NCBI RefSeq assembly: GCF_000022145.1
Contig: NC_011891.1
Span: forward strand, 3,764,501-3,828,500
Length of the DNA: 64,000 bases
Reading direction: 5' to 3'
Source: Anaeromyxobacter dehalogenans 2CP-1
GTDB taxonomy: Bacteria; Myxococcota; Myxococcia; Myxococcales; Anaeromyxobacteraceae
Part shown: positions 20,836-29,269 of the stretch, one piece after another
How the letters are laid out: each line of letters starts with the position of its first letter
How positions within the stretch are numbered: position 1 is the first letter of the stretch
Program-made: the position numbers and the translations under genes
The notes under the pieces: model-generated
Databases searched by the model: none
Told to the model about the DNA's origin: nothing
The model's input: the letters and a program-made list of their open reading frames with translations, nothing else

Positions 20836-21422
20836 TCGAGCAGGTGCCATGTCGGGTCGGCGTTCCGCAGCGGGAGCGGCAGCTTCGACTCCCGCGCCGG
20901 CTCCGAGCGCACCAGTCGCCAGGACCGTCCAAAGGCCGAGGCGACGTCCTCCGCGCTCGCGCCCCGCGGCGCCGGCCCCCGCCACCCCGGCTTGAACGCG
21001 AACAGCAGCATCACCGTGCGCGCCCCGCGCAGCGCGGTCACGCCCTGCGCGTACGCCGCTCGCTCCGGGTCCGAGAGCCCGTGGAAGCAGCCTGCGTCGA
21101 GGAAGAGGTCGTAGCCCGGCGAGAGCCCGAGCGCGTCGAGCCGGGTGACGTCGCCGTCCAAGAACTGCACCTCCACGCCGGCCTCCGCCGCCCTCCGGCG
21201 CGCCTGTGCGAGCGCTGTCGGGACGAGATCCACCCCGGTCACCTTCCACCCGTGGCTCGCGAGATAGACCGCGTGCGCCCCCCTCCCGCACCCGAGATCG
21301 AGCGCCCGTCCGGGAGGACGCGCGCGCGGTCCCTCGACGAGCGCCAGGAGCTCCGGCGGCAGTGGCTGGTCTTCCCAGGGCGTGAACCCGAGCAAGTATG
21401 CCAGGCGGTACGAAGTGCCCAT
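20826..21422 (-). CDS. Class I SAM-dependent methyltransferase
   Basis: A 198-residue methyltransferase. Motif I is [16 protein letters not shown], the acidic ribose-binding residue is in VTGVDLVP, and motif IV-like [10 protein letters not shown] follows [11 protein letters not shown]. The N-terminus ([19 protein letters not shown]) matches a tellurite-resistance/thiopurine-like family of small methyltransferases. The methyl acceptor is unknown. It is a single-gene unit whose 3' end overlaps a decayed MDR fragment. Confidence 0.88.
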   Translation of the reverse strand: MGTSYRLAYLLGFTPWEDQPLPPELLALVEGPRARPPGRALDLGCGRGAHAVYLASHGWKVTGVDLVPTALAQARRRAAEAGVEVQFLDGDVTRLDALGLSPGYDLFLDAGCFHGLSDPERAAYAQGVTALRGARTVMLLFAFKPGWRGPAPRGASAEDVASAFGRSWRLVRSEPARESKLPLPLRNADPTWHLLEAA

Positions 21423-21642
21423 CGCGCACCTCTCCGGCGGCGCTCAGTCCTGTACGCGCCACCGCCGGGGAGATAGACGGCGGGCGTGGGGCGCGCTGCT
21501 CCCGAAGAGACAAAGGCCTCCGTCGTCGACGCACGGCTCCGCAGACCATACAGAATCGGTCCCCGCGCGCGCACCAGGGGCGCAGCGCGCCAGGGTGGTC
21601 CGGGCCTGCCGCCGGGTCGACGGGCCCGCCTCGACCTGCCCC

Positions 21643-22578
21643 TCACGGCGAGAGCTGTGAGGCGGCGGCCTTGCTGCGCAAGCTGACCACGTGTCGCCGA
21701 GGAGGCGCGCCGAAGAGCCGCGCGTACTCGCGGCTGAACTGCGAGGGGCTCTCGTACCCGACCTTGAATGCGGCGCCGGCCGCATCGAAGCCCTCGTTCA
21801 GCATCACCCGCCTCGCCTCGTTCAGCCGCAGCCACTTCTGGTACTGCAGCGGGCTCATCGCCGTGAGCTGGCGGAAGTGCTGGTGCAGGCTCGACGGGCT
21901 CATGTGCACGCGCGCAGCCAGCTCCGCGATGCGCAGCGGCGCCGCATAGTTCACCTTCAGCCACTCGATGGCGCGCGCGATGGCGTGGCTCTGGCTGCCC
22001 ACGGATGCAATCTGGCGCAGGCGTCCCGCCTGGTCGCTCGTCAGCAGCCGATAGTGGAGCTCGCGACGCACGAGCGGCGCCAGCACGTCGATCGCGTCCG
22101 GCTCGTCGAGCAGATCCGTGAGCCGCATGAAGGCGTCGAGCAGCGGCGGCGTGACCGCGCCGAGCGCCATGCCCTTCGCGGCGGAGCGCTCCTCGCGCGC
22201 CGCCAGGTGGACCTGCGGCACGAGCTCGGCCAGCAGGCGCAGGTCGAGCTTCAGGGTCAGGCCCAGGCAAGGTCGTTTCGGGCTCGCCTCGAGGACCTGG
22301 GAGCTCGCCGGGACGTCGAGCGACGCGATCAGGAAGTGATCCCGGTCGTACGCGTACGCGTCGTCGCCCGCGAGCATCCGCTTCTTCCCCTGGACCACCA
22401 GGACCACGCTCGGCTCGACCCTGCAGATGCCCGGCGGCGTCGGCCCCTCGCGGCGGAAGAACAGGAGGTCCGCGATGGGCGTCGAGCGGTCCTCGACGCC
22501 CTCGGTCCACCGCCCGATGGTGCGCGCCAGCGCCGCGCGGATTGCGTCGAGAGACGTCCCTGTCTGGTCGGATGGCAT
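21643..22578 (-). CDS. AraC-family transcriptional regulator (AraC_N type)
   Basis: A 311-residue regulator. Residues 1-190 are the AraC N-terminal ligand-binding type domain (GICRVEPSVVLVVQGKKRML). Residues 200-300 carry two helix-turn-helix motifs (LRIAELAARVHMSPSSLHQH and AAFKVGYESPSQFSREYARL). It is transcribed away from the hydrolase-SDR cluster across a 174-bp gap, the classic layout of a local regulator controlling a divergent operon. Such regulators are commonly linked to SDR or aldo-keto reductase genes and respond to aldehydes or similar. The ligand is unknown. Confidence 0.92.
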   Translation of the reverse strand: MPSDQTGTSLDAIRAALARTIGRWTEGVEDRSTPIADLLFFRREGPTPPGICRVEPSVVLVVQGKKRMLAGDDAYAYDRDHFLIASLDVPASSQVLEASPKRPCLGLTLKLDLRLLAELVPQVHLAAREERSAAKGMALGAVTPPLLDAFMRLTDLLDEPDAIDVLAPLVRRELHYRLLTSDQAGRLRQIASVGSQSHAIARAIEWLKVNYAAPLRIAELAARVHMSPSSLHQHFRQLTAMSPLQYQKWLRLNEARRVMLNEGFDAAGAAFKVGYESPSQFSREYARLFGAPPRRHVVSLRSKAAASQLSP

Positions 22579-22752
22579 GCGGGCCCTTTCCCTCCCTCAC
22601 GGAGCATCATTGTAGCGAATGCCGCCCAGGCGTTCTCGATCCTCCGCGGCCTTGTCGGATCAGGCAAGAACAGGCGCCGATCCGTCTACCGGTCGCGCAT
22701 GCCCCCCGACAAGAATGCCCAGGTCGAACCATCGATCCCCGAGGAGACGCGA

Positions 22753-23841
22753 ATGAAGAGGCTTCACCCCCACAACGGAATCACCCGGCGCTCGCTCATC
22801 GCCTGCGCAGCGCTTGCCGTGACCTTTGGGCCCGGTCTCGTGCGCGCCGCTCCCGATGCGAGCAAGGAGAACGCCGTGAAGCGGACCCAGGCCTGGGACA
22901 AGACCTTCGCGAGGAGCGCGAAGGTGGACCATCAGAAGGTGACGTTCAAGAACCGCTACGGCATCACGCTCGCGGGCGACCTGTACCTGCCGAAGGACCG
23001 CGCCGGCAGGAAGCTCGCGGCGCTCGCCGTGAGCGGTCCGTTCGGCGCGGTGAAGGAGCAGTCGTCCGGGCTCTACGCGCAGACCATGGCCGAGCGCGGG
23101 TACGTGACGCTCGCGTTCGATCCGTCCTTCACCGGCGAGAGCGGCGGCGAGCCGCGCAACGTCCCGTCGCCGGAGATCGACACCGAGGACTTCAGCGCCG
23201 CGGTGGACTTCCTCGGCCTTCAGGCCTTCGTGGATCGCGCCCGCATCGGCCTCATCGGCATCTGCGGCTTCGGCGGGATGGCGCTCAACGCCGCCGCGCC
23301 CGACAAGCGGATCAAGGCCGTGGTCACGACGAGCATGTACGACATGTCGCGAGTGATGGCGAAGGGCTACTACGACCGCCTCACGAGGGAGCAGCGCGGG
23401 CAGCTGCTGGAACGGATGAGCCAGCAGCGCTGGGCCGACGCCGAGCGTGGCACCCCGGCCGCGGGCCCGCGGATCCTGCCCGAGACGCTGGAAGGGGTGA
23501 CCGATCCCGTCGCCCGGATGTACTTCGACTACTACCGCACGCCGCGCGGCTTCCACGAGCGCTCGCCCAACTCCAACGGTGCCTGGACGGCCACGGGGGC
23601 GATGCCGTTCATGAACATGCCGCTGCTGACCTACGTCGACGAGATCTCGCCGCGTCCCATCCTCCTGATCGCCGGCGAGAACGCGCACTCGCGCTACTTC
23701 AGCGAGGACGCCTACGAGGCCGCGGCGGAGCCCAAGGAGCTCCTGATCATCAAGAACGCCGATCACGTGGATCTGTACGACCGTCCGGACAAGATCCCGT
23801 TCGACAAGATCGCGGAGTTCTTCGGCAAGAACCTGAGATGA
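22753..23841 (+). CDS. Exported alpha/beta hydrolase (YcjY/DltE-like)
   Basis: A 362-residue protein with an N-terminal TRRSLIACAALAVTFGPG signal, a possible Tat signal cut near VRAAP. The alpha/beta hydrolase core follows: ALAVSGPFGAVKEQSSGLYA, FDPSFTGESGG, the nucleophile-elbow region LIGICGFGGMALNAA, and the late NADHVDLYD with the likely catalytic His. The usual GxSxG reads GICGFGG, so the expected nucleophile Ser is Cys; related YcjY-like proteins share this, as in dienelactone hydrolases. It heads the cluster opposite the AraC gene. Confidence 0.87.
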   Translation: MKRLHPHNGITRRSLIACAALAVTFGPGLVRAAPDASKENAVKRTQAWDKTFARSAKVDHQKVTFKNRYGITLAGDLYLPKDRAGRKLAALAVSGPFGAVKEQSSGLYAQTMAERGYVTLAFDPSFTGESGGEPRNVPSPEIDTEDFSAAVDFLGLQAFVDRARIGLIGICGFGGMALNAAAPDKRIKAVVTTSMYDMSRVMAKGYYDRLTREQRGQLLERMSQQRWADAERGTPAAGPRILPETLEGVTDPVARMYFDYYRTPRGFHERSPNSNGAWTATGAMPFMNMPLLTYVDEISPRPILLIAGENAHSRYFSEDAYEAAAEPKELLIIKNADHVDLYDRPDKIPFDKIAEFFGKNLR

Positions 23842-23896
23842 GCGATCGGGGGCGCTCCACCGGCCGGACGCTTGGCCGGGGGCGCCGCTCACCCCC

Positions 23897-24628
23897 ATGG
23901 CACGCATCTTCATCACAGGGTCGGCGGACGGGCTGGGCAAGGCCGCAGCCGAGACGCTTGTCGCCGGCGGTCACGAGGTGATCGTCCACGTGCGCACCGA
24001 GCAGCGGCTCGGGGCGGTGCAGGAGCTCGTCGCACGAGGTGCGACGGCCCTGGTCGGCGATCTCGCCGACCTGGAGCAGACCCGCGCGCTCGCAAGGCAG
24101 ACCAGCACGCTCGGGCGCATGGACGCCGTGATCCACAACGCGGGCGTCTACTCCGGCCCTTCGGTCCTTCCAGTGAACGCGGTCGCGCCCTACGTGCTCA
24201 CGGCGCTCATGCCGCGCCCGGAACGCCTGATCTACCTGAGCAGCGGGATGCACCACGGCGGCCGACCGCGGCTCGAAGGCCTGGACTGGAGCGGGCGGCG
24301 TGCCACCGGGTCCTATTCGGACAGCAAGCTCTTCGTGACCGCGCTCGCCGCCGCCGTCGCGCGGCTGTGGCCGGACGTCGTCAGCAACGCGGTGGATCCG
24401 GGGTGGGTGCCCACTCGGATGGGCGGTCCCAACGCGCCGGACGATCTCCGCCTCGGGCACGCCACTCAGGAGTGGCTCGCGACCAGCGACGCTCGCGAGG
24501 CGCGCACCAGCGGCGGCTACTGGCACCATCGACGGCAGGTCGCGCCGCACCCCGCGGTGCACGACGTGAAGTTCCAGGCCCGGCTTCTAGGAGAGCTGGC
24601 TCGGGTCACCGGCGTGACGCTGGAATGA
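23897..24628 (+). CDS. SDR-family oxidoreductase
   Basis: A 243-residue short-chain dehydrogenase with the cofactor motif TGSADGLGKA, NAGVYSG, the catalytic Ser region YLSSGMHH and the YSDSK pair carrying Tyr and Lys. It lies 55 bp after the hydrolase in the AraC-linked cluster, and its TGA overlaps an ATG that probably began a cyclophilin-like gene, now broken. The substrate is unknown. The cluster looks like detoxification of small carbonyl or ester compounds. Confidence 0.9.
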   Translation: MARIFITGSADGLGKAAAETLVAGGHEVIVHVRTEQRLGAVQELVARGATALVGDLADLEQTRALARQTSTLGRMDAVIHNAGVYSGPSVLPVNAVAPYVLTALMPRPERLIYLSSGMHHGGRPRLEGLDWSGRRATGSYSDSKLFVTALAAAVARLWPDVVSNAVDPGWVPTRMGGPNAPDDLRLGHATQEWLATSDAREARTSGGYWHHRRQVAPHPAVHDVKFQARLLGELARVTGVTLE

Positions 24629-24922
24629 AGACATCGCGCGCGCCCCCTCGTCCTCCTTCTGCTGGTCGGCAACGCGCCGCTGACGACGGAGGCCCCCCCT
24701 CCGGCGACCGACTCGGCCGCAACGCAGGAAGTGACTTCGATGAAGATCAAGATCCAGCTCGAGGGTCGTGCGTTCACCGCGACGCTCGCGAACGGCGAGG
24801 GAGCGCGTGACTTCCTGTCGCTCCTGCCCCTCACGCTGACGCTCACCGACTACGACGGAACGGAGAAGATCGCCGACCTGCCGAGGAAGCTCTCGACCCG
24901 CGGCGACTGCTGCCGGGCATGA
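24625..24922 (+). pseudogene. Secreted cyclophilin-like fold protein, frameshifted and truncated
   Basis: The ATG at 24625 overlaps the SDR stop (ATGA) and starts a signal-like MKTSRA, but the next codons leave frame. One base over, the frame reads RPLVLLLLVGNAPLTTEA, a hydrophobic signal, and runs on into the cyclophilin-like domain MKIKIQLEGRAFTATLANGE ... RDFLSLLPLTLTLTDYDGT ... LPRKLST. The domain then stops at about half the family length (homologues continue through a DITYYAPWGNLA-like stretch). So it carries one indel near the start and a lost 3' half. A 60-residue product from the ATG at 24740 is still possible. Confidence 0.65.
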
Positions 24923-24976
24923 GCTGACCGTCTCGGGCCGACGCGCGAAGGCGGAGGGGTGCCCACGAACAAGCGT

Positions 24977-25006
24977 GTTGTGTCTGAGCTATAATCATGA
25001 CACAAC
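24977..25006 (+). promoter_or_regulatory. 8-bp inverted repeat around a TATAAT box
   Basis: GTTGTGTC (24977-24984) and GACACAAC (24999-25006) form a perfect inverted repeat with a 14-bp spacer. A consensus TATAAT (24990-24995) lies inside it, which stands out in this GC-rich DNA. It sits about 40 bp before the chosen start of the TPR gene, so it looks like a -10 box covered by a dimeric regulator. Confidence 0.6.
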
Positions 25007-25047
25007 CGCCCTCCCCGGCCCCCCACGGCCGGACAGAGGAAGATCGA

Positions 25048-26475
25048 ATGGCCTACGTGCGGAGACGGGGCAACCAGCTCGCCATCGTCCGAGGTGCCCG
25101 CAACCCGGAGACGAAGAAGGTCGAGCAGGAGATCCTCTTCACGCTCTACTCGAAGGGCGAGGCGCTGGCGGCGCTCGGGAAGGCCGACGGCGGAGACGCC
25201 TTTCGCTTCCAGTCCCTCGTCGAGCGCGCTCACCCCGACGTGCGCTTCGACTGGAAGGCGATCTCCCGCGCCATCGCCGAGAACCTCGAGGTCCTGCCGG
25301 AGAACTACGATTACCGCTCCACCCGCCTGCACGCCGGCTTCCGGCGAGACCTGCTCGCCTTCGCGCGGCAGGTCGTCCTCACCGATCCGCTCGGCGCGAC
25401 CGCCGCGCGGCAGCTCATCGACGAGCACCGCGAGGCGCTCGAGTACCTTCGCGAGCTCATCGACCGGCGGCTCGCCGCGCCAGCTCAGGTCGAGAGCGAG
25501 TGGACCGCGGACAACGCCTTCTACTGGCGCTTCGCGTCCCGACCCTCGGACGTCCCGGCTGACGTCGAGGAGCAGGCGGCGGACCTGTACGCGCGCCAGG
25601 AGTACCGCCGCGCCGCAGCGGCGTTCCGCCTGTTGACCGAGTCCTTCCCCGACTACGCGGAAGGTCACAACTACCTCGGCCTCATCGCGCTCGACCAGCG
25701 GCGTGCGGAGGAGGCGATCGAACACTTCGAGCGCACGATCGAGGTCGGACGCCGCCTCCTCCCGCGCCGCGTGCCCCGGAGCAGCTGGTGGAGCGATCAC
25801 CGGACCCGGCCGTACATGCGCGGGCTGCGCAACCTCGCCCTCGCCCTCGTCCACGCCAAGCGCTACGAGGAGGCCCTCGCCACCTGCGACCGGCTCACCA
25901 CGGAGTGCGACGACAGGATCACGGCCTCGGCCCACCGCGCCTCGGCGTACCTCGACACCGGCCGCTGGCGGGAGGCGCTGGCGGCCGCGCTGCACATCCA
26001 CCAGCTCAGCCCAGGCGACAGCCTTCTCGCCGCCTTCGCCGCCTTCGAACTCGGGCGTGAGGCCGAGGCTCGGGCGCTGTTCCTCCATGCCGCGTTGAAC
26101 AAGCCGCGAACCGTGGGGGGCCTCCTCGGCGTCCGGTTCGCGCGCCCTCGGGACCGCGACGAGACCGTGGACCACAACGACGGCGTCCTGCTCGCGAGGA
26201 CCCTGGACGACTTCCTGCGCAAGCGTCGCCCCGCCTCCCGGCGCTTCTTCGCCGGGCTCTGGGAGCACCCGATGGTGAAGGACCTGCGCGAGGAGGTGGC
26301 GGTGGTGACCGCCCGCTGGCAGGCCGACCGTCAGGGTCGCGACCGCGCCGCCTTCGTCCGGATGCAGGAGCTGCGCTCCTGGGAGTTCGCCGAACGAGCC
26401 TGGGGCCCGGAAGGCCCTCCGATCGCGGGCTCCCCTCCCCTAGCCCGCGGGCGTGCCAGGAAACAGCTTCACTGA
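25048..26475 (+). CDS. TPR-repeat protein, function unknown
   Basis: A 475-residue soluble protein. After a novel N-terminal region (AYVRRRGNQLAIVRGARNPE) come TPR units at about residues 180-330, for example AADLYARQEYRRAAAAFRLL, EGHNYLGLIALDQRRAEEAI, LRNLALALVHAKRYEEALAT and ASAYLDTGRWREALAAALHI. The C-terminus (RKRRPASRRFFAGLWEHPMV) is basic. The start at 25048 is preferred over the ATG at 24997 because it has GAGGAAG upstream and because the likely -10 box lies just before 24997. TPRs usually bind partner proteins. No partner gene is evident. Confidence 0.8.
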   Translation: MAYVRRRGNQLAIVRGARNPETKKVEQEILFTLYSKGEALAALGKADGGDAFRFQSLVERAHPDVRFDWKAISRAIAENLEVLPENYDYRSTRLHAGFRRDLLAFARQVVLTDPLGATAARQLIDEHREALEYLRELIDRRLAAPAQVESEWTADNAFYWRFASRPSDVPADVEEQAADLYARQEYRRAAAAFRLLTESFPDYAEGHNYLGLIALDQRRAEEAIEHFERTIEVGRRLLPRRVPRSSWWSDHRTRPYMRGLRNLALALVHAKRYEEALATCDRLTTECDDRITASAHRASAYLDTGRWREALAAALHIHQLSPGDSLLAAFAAFELGREAEARALFLHAALNKPRTVGGLLGVRFARPRDRDETVDHNDGVLLARTLDDFLRKRRPASRRFFAGLWEHPMVKDLREEVAVVTARWQADRQGRDRAAFVRMQELRSWEFAERAWGPEGPPIAGSPPLARGRARKQLH

Positions 26476-26520
26476 CGAGCATCGGCGAGGGTTCCACACA
26501 GATCCGCGCTGCGCTCGGGT

Positions 26521-26790
26521 TCACTTCGCGGTGCGCATCGCGAGCTCCCGGGCCGCGTCGATGAAGAGTCGCAGCGGCGCGTAGCGCTGCGATCGGGGGG
26601 AAGTACAGGAAGAAGCCCGCGATGGTAGCGGACTCGAGCAGCCGCTGCAGGCGGCCCGTTCGCAGCGGGCTCTTCGAACTGGAGCCGGGCGCCACCGCGC
26701 TCGGCGGGCTCGCGCTCGCTCAGGTAGACCGGCGAGCGTGCGACGTACTCTGGCTCCGGGTATCGCGCCGAGAGGCAGGGGAGCCCCACG
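26521..26790 (-). pseudogene. LysR-type regulator remnant, C-terminal end
   Basis: On the minus strand a degraded effector-binding domain can be read in pieces: RLLESATIAGFFLYFPP, then after a frame change SQRYAPLRLFIDAARELAMR ending in a stop at 26521. Intact LysR proteins of the DhlR type end with a GFFLYYPSRRxxxxALRAFIDxxR pattern, so the match is specific. The DNA-binding half is absent. Confidence 0.65.
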
Positions 26791-26826
26791 GGCCGGCGCG
26801 CTCGTCTGCGACTACGCGGGAGCGGC

Positions 26827-27396
26827 TCAGGGGGGCGGCGGTCCCGCGGGGAGCGTCACCAGCGACAGAACCACGAGCGCCGCGAATAGGCCGATGGTGA
26901 CGACCCAGCTCGCCCGCCGCGGCGGCGGCGGCGCGGCGCCGGTGGCGAGCCGCCGCTCGGGCGGCCGGAGCGACCACGACGTGACCGTGAAGGCGGCGAA
27001 CACGAGCGGCGCGACCCACTTGCCGGCACGATCCCCGACGAGGAAGTGGGACGCGGCGGCGCCTGCGTAGTTGAGCAGGGAGCCCGTGTACGCCCACTCC
27101 TTGACGCGCAGGAACCGCGGGAGGAGGAGCACTGCGCCACAGGGGATCTTCCAGACGCCGATGATGAGCAGCACGTAGAGGGGATACCCCAGGTGCTCCA
27201 TCACGACGCGGACGTACTCGATGCGGAGGAGGTCCCAGAGCCCCCCGGCGATCATCTCGTAGGCGACGATCAGCGTGGACGTCCAGTAGAGGGCGCGCGC
27301 GGCCCAGGCCGCGGCGCCGAGCCGGTGGCCTCTGGGGGCGGCGGGGGATGACGCCGCGGGATCGCGTGGAAGCGGGTTCGAGTCGTGAGCGAGCAT
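26827..27396 (-). CDS. DoxX-like membrane protein
   Basis: A 189-residue membrane protein with four hydrophobic helices and the DoxX-like pattern: LYWTSTLIVAYEMIAGGLWD, VVMEHLGYPLYVLLIIGVWK, AVLLLPRFLRVKEWAYTGSL and AASHFLVGD. DoxX-like proteins are quinone-linked or redox-related membrane proteins and are frequent partners of ECF41-type sigma factors. The gene lies downstream of such a sigma gene and has its own matching promoter about 60 bp upstream. The start codon has only a weak ribosome site. Confidence 0.85.
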   Translation of the reverse strand: MLAHDSNPLPRDPAASSPAAPRGHRLGAAAWAARALYWTSTLIVAYEMIAGGLWDLLRIEYVRVVMEHLGYPLYVLLIIGVWKIPCGAVLLLPRFLRVKEWAYTGSLLNYAGAAASHFLVGDRAGKWVAPLVFAAFTVTSWSLRPPERRLATGAAPPPPRRASWVVTIGLFAALVVLSLVTLPAGPPPP

Positions 27397-27456
27397 GGGT
27401 GAGCTTTCGATGTGTGCGAGATCGCCGATCTCGACGGGTGGGTACGTCGCGACGAT

Positions 27457-27483
27457 GACGCGCGAGCCGAAGGAAACGTGACG
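27457..27483 (-). promoter_or_regulatory. ECF41-type promoter for the DoxX gene
   Basis: Read on the minus strand: CGTCACG, 16 bp, CGTC. This fits the known ECF41 promoter form (TGTCACA-n16-CGTC) at 5 of 7 positions in the -35 box and fully in the -10 box. It lies 60 bp before the DoxX start. Confidence 0.65.
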
Positions 27484-27597
27484 GACGCGTCCGGCGTGCG
27501 CGCCCGGTTGCCCCCGGCACGACGGGGCTCGACGCGCGAGCGACGACGCGCGCCGCAACCCCATGGTTCGCACGCGACTGGCGCCGTCGTCGTCGCG

Positions 27598-28482
27598 TCA
27601 CCCGGGGATCTTCAGGTCGAGCGCGCGGAGCCGCTCGGGATCGGCGAGCACGTCGATCTCGACGATCTTGCCGTGCGCGACCGTGAACCCCAGCACCGAG
27701 AAGGGCTGCCCTTCCTTATCGAACGAGACGAGGCCCGCAGCGCCGTTGACGAGCGCGGCCCGGGTCTCGCCGGCGGCCCGGGCGGCGTGGATCGACTGGT
27801 CGGCCGCCGCCCGCGCGCCGCGGATTACGATCGTCCCGCCCGGCGCGGCCGGGCCGCGGTCGGCCCGGAGGACGACGTCCGGATCCAGGATTCGGAGCAG
27901 CGCGTCGAAGTCTCCTCCGCGCGACGCGGCGAGGAACGCATCGACGATCACCCGCTGCCGGGAGAGATCCGGGTCAGGGCTCGGCGCGGCGCCACGGACC
28001 CGGCGGCGCGCCCGGCTCGCGAGCTGCCGGGCCGCCTCCGGTGAACGGCCGACCACGCGCGCGATATCCTCGAACGGGACGCCGAACATGTCATGGAGCA
28101 CGAAAGCGAGCCGCTCCGCGGGCGCGAGGGAGTCGAGCACCACGAGGAGCGCGAGCCCGACCGAGCCCGACAGGAGAGCCTCGGTCTCGGGATCGGGGCC
28201 GCCCGCACCGCTCACGATCGGCTCGGGCAGGCGGACGCCGACCGGCTCTTCGCGCCGGGATCGGCGCGACCTGAGCATGTCGAGGCACACGCGGGCAACC
28301 ACGGTGGTGAGCCACCCGCGGAGGCTGCTCACCCCGTCCGTGTCGGCGCCGCTGAGGCGGATCCAGGCTTCCTGGACGGCGTCCTCGGCCTCGTTCAGCG
28401 ATCCGAGCATCCGATAGGCCACCGCGCGGAGATGCGCGCGGTGGGCCTCGAACCGCCCGGCCAGAGCCTCGTCTTCCTTCAT
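27598..28482 (-). CDS. ECF41-type RNA polymerase sigma factor with SnoaL-like tail
   Basis: A 294-residue sigma factor. Region 2 spans residues 10-80 (HLRAVAYRMLGSLNEAEDAV, QEAWIRL, LTTVVARVCLDMLRS). Region 4 spans 110-165 (VVLDSLAPAERLAFVLHDMF, FEDIARVVGRSPEAARQLAS). The last 120 residues form a SnoaL/NTF2-like domain (VDAFLAASRGGDFDALLRIL), the built-in regulator that replaces an anti-sigma factor in ECF41 (SigJ-like) proteins. Matching promoters precede the sigma gene itself, the divergent ABM gene and the DoxX gene, so autoregulation is likely. Confidence 0.92.
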   Translation of the reverse strand: MKEDEALAGRFEAHRAHLRAVAYRMLGSLNEAEDAVQEAWIRLSGADTDGVSSLRGWLTTVVARVCLDMLRSRRSRREEPVGVRLPEPIVSGAGGPDPETEALLSGSVGLALLVVLDSLAPAERLAFVLHDMFGVPFEDIARVVGRSPEAARQLASRARRRVRGAAPSPDPDLSRQRVIVDAFLAASRGGDFDALLRILDPDVVLRADRGPAAPGGTIVIRGARAAADQSIHAARAAGETRAALVNGAAGLVSFDKEGQPFSVLGFTVAHGKIVEIDVLADPERLRALDLKIPG

Positions 28483-28483
28483 C

Positions 28484-28510
28484 GGTCACGTTCCTTGGTC
28501 GCGTTCCGTC
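28484..28510 (+). promoter_or_regulatory. ECF41-type promoter facing the ABM gene
   Basis: GGTCACG, 16 bp, CGTC on the plus strand. It starts 2 bp beyond the sigma gene start codon and would give a leader of about 95 nt for the ABM gene at 28613. Confidence 0.6.
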
Positions 28511-28518
28511 TACTGCGT

Positions 28519-28545
28519 GACGAACGAGGCGAGCCTGGCGTGACG
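28519..28545 (-). promoter_or_regulatory. ECF41-type promoter for the sigma gene
   Basis: CGTCACG, 16 bp, CGTC on the minus strand, about 37 bp before the sigma start codon. It faces the plus-strand copy 9 bp away, so the two promoters fire into each other. Confidence 0.65.
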
Positions 28546-28612
28546 AGGAACGACCACGGAGGCCGCACGGGCGAGACCGATCCGCATCTAGCGATACGAG
28601 GAGACCTCTTCC

Positions 28613-28915
28613 ATGAAGATTTTGATGGTGCGTTCGAGCATAAAGCCGGAGCACGTGATGGACGTGGAGGCCGCGGTCCAGCGGCTCTTCTCGGCCATCG
28701 AGCGCGCGCGGCCGGCCAACGTCCGGTACGCCTCGTCGATGCTTCCCGACGGGGAGACGTTCCTGGCCCTGCTGCAGGTCGAGGAGGGAACCGAGAACCC
28801 CCTCCCGGCGCTGCCGGCATTCAGGGAGTTCCAGGAGCGCCTGAAAGCGTGGGTCGCGAGCCCGCCCGTCGCCGAGCAGCTCACGGTGGTCGGGTCGTAC
28901 CGGCTTTTCGGGTAG
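28613..28915 (+). CDS. Small ABM/dimeric-barrel protein
   Basis: A 100-residue protein with the ferredoxin-like dimeric alpha/beta-barrel look of antibiotic-biosynthesis-monooxygenase proteins: MKILMVRSSIKPEHVMDVEA, SSMLPDGETFLALLQVEEG and EQLTVVGSYRLFG. GAGGAG precedes the ATG. It is divergent from the ECF41 sigma gene with a matching promoter between. Such small proteins act as cofactor-free oxygenases or ligand binders. ECF41 regulons often contain a small oxidoreductase-like gene, so it is a probable target. Confidence 0.78.
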   Translation: MKILMVRSSIKPEHVMDVEAAVQRLFSAIERARPANVRYASSMLPDGETFLALLQVEEGTENPLPALPAFREFQERLKAWVASPPVAEQLTVVGSYRLFG

Positions 28916-29029
28916 CTCGCACACCGACGTTCCTAGGTCGGGCGCCGCCGCACAGCGGGGCGCCTGCCTCCGCAGCGTGCCGTCCGCTGGATGCCAGCGG
29001 TAGTGCACCACGGCGACTTCGTTGCGATG

Positions 29030-29269
29030 GGCAGAATGAACGGGGACTCGCCCTCGGCCGGAAGAACTTCCTCTTCGTCGGGACGGACGAGGCCGGCGAG
29101 AACCTGGCCGGCCTGTACTCGCTCATCGCGAACGTGCGAGGCGAGCGGCGTGAACCCCGTCGACTACCTCACCGACGTCCTCCTCCGCGTGCAGACGCAC
29201 CCGGCGGCGCGGATCGACGAGCTGCTGCCACACAACTGGACGCCCCCGAGACCCGAGCCGTCGGCCTGA
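29030..29269 (+). pseudogene. IS66 transposase (TnpC) C-terminal remnant
   Basis: Two pieces in different frames make up the end of an IS66-type transposase: LALGRKNFLFVGTDEAGENL then AGLYSLIA, and after one extra base near 29129 TCEASGVNPVDYLTDVLLRV then QTHPAARIDELLPHNW. The catalytic core is gone. It marks an old insertion in this eroding zone. Confidence 0.8.

Noticed and set aside
24997-25047. Upstream ATG as start of the TPR gene
   Set aside because: It lies 2 bp after the likely -10 box; the ATG at 25048 has a strong GAGGAAG.
28619-28884. Minus-strand small frames over the ABM gene
   Set aside because: The plus-strand protein has a family-like pattern and a good ribosome site; the reverse frames do not.
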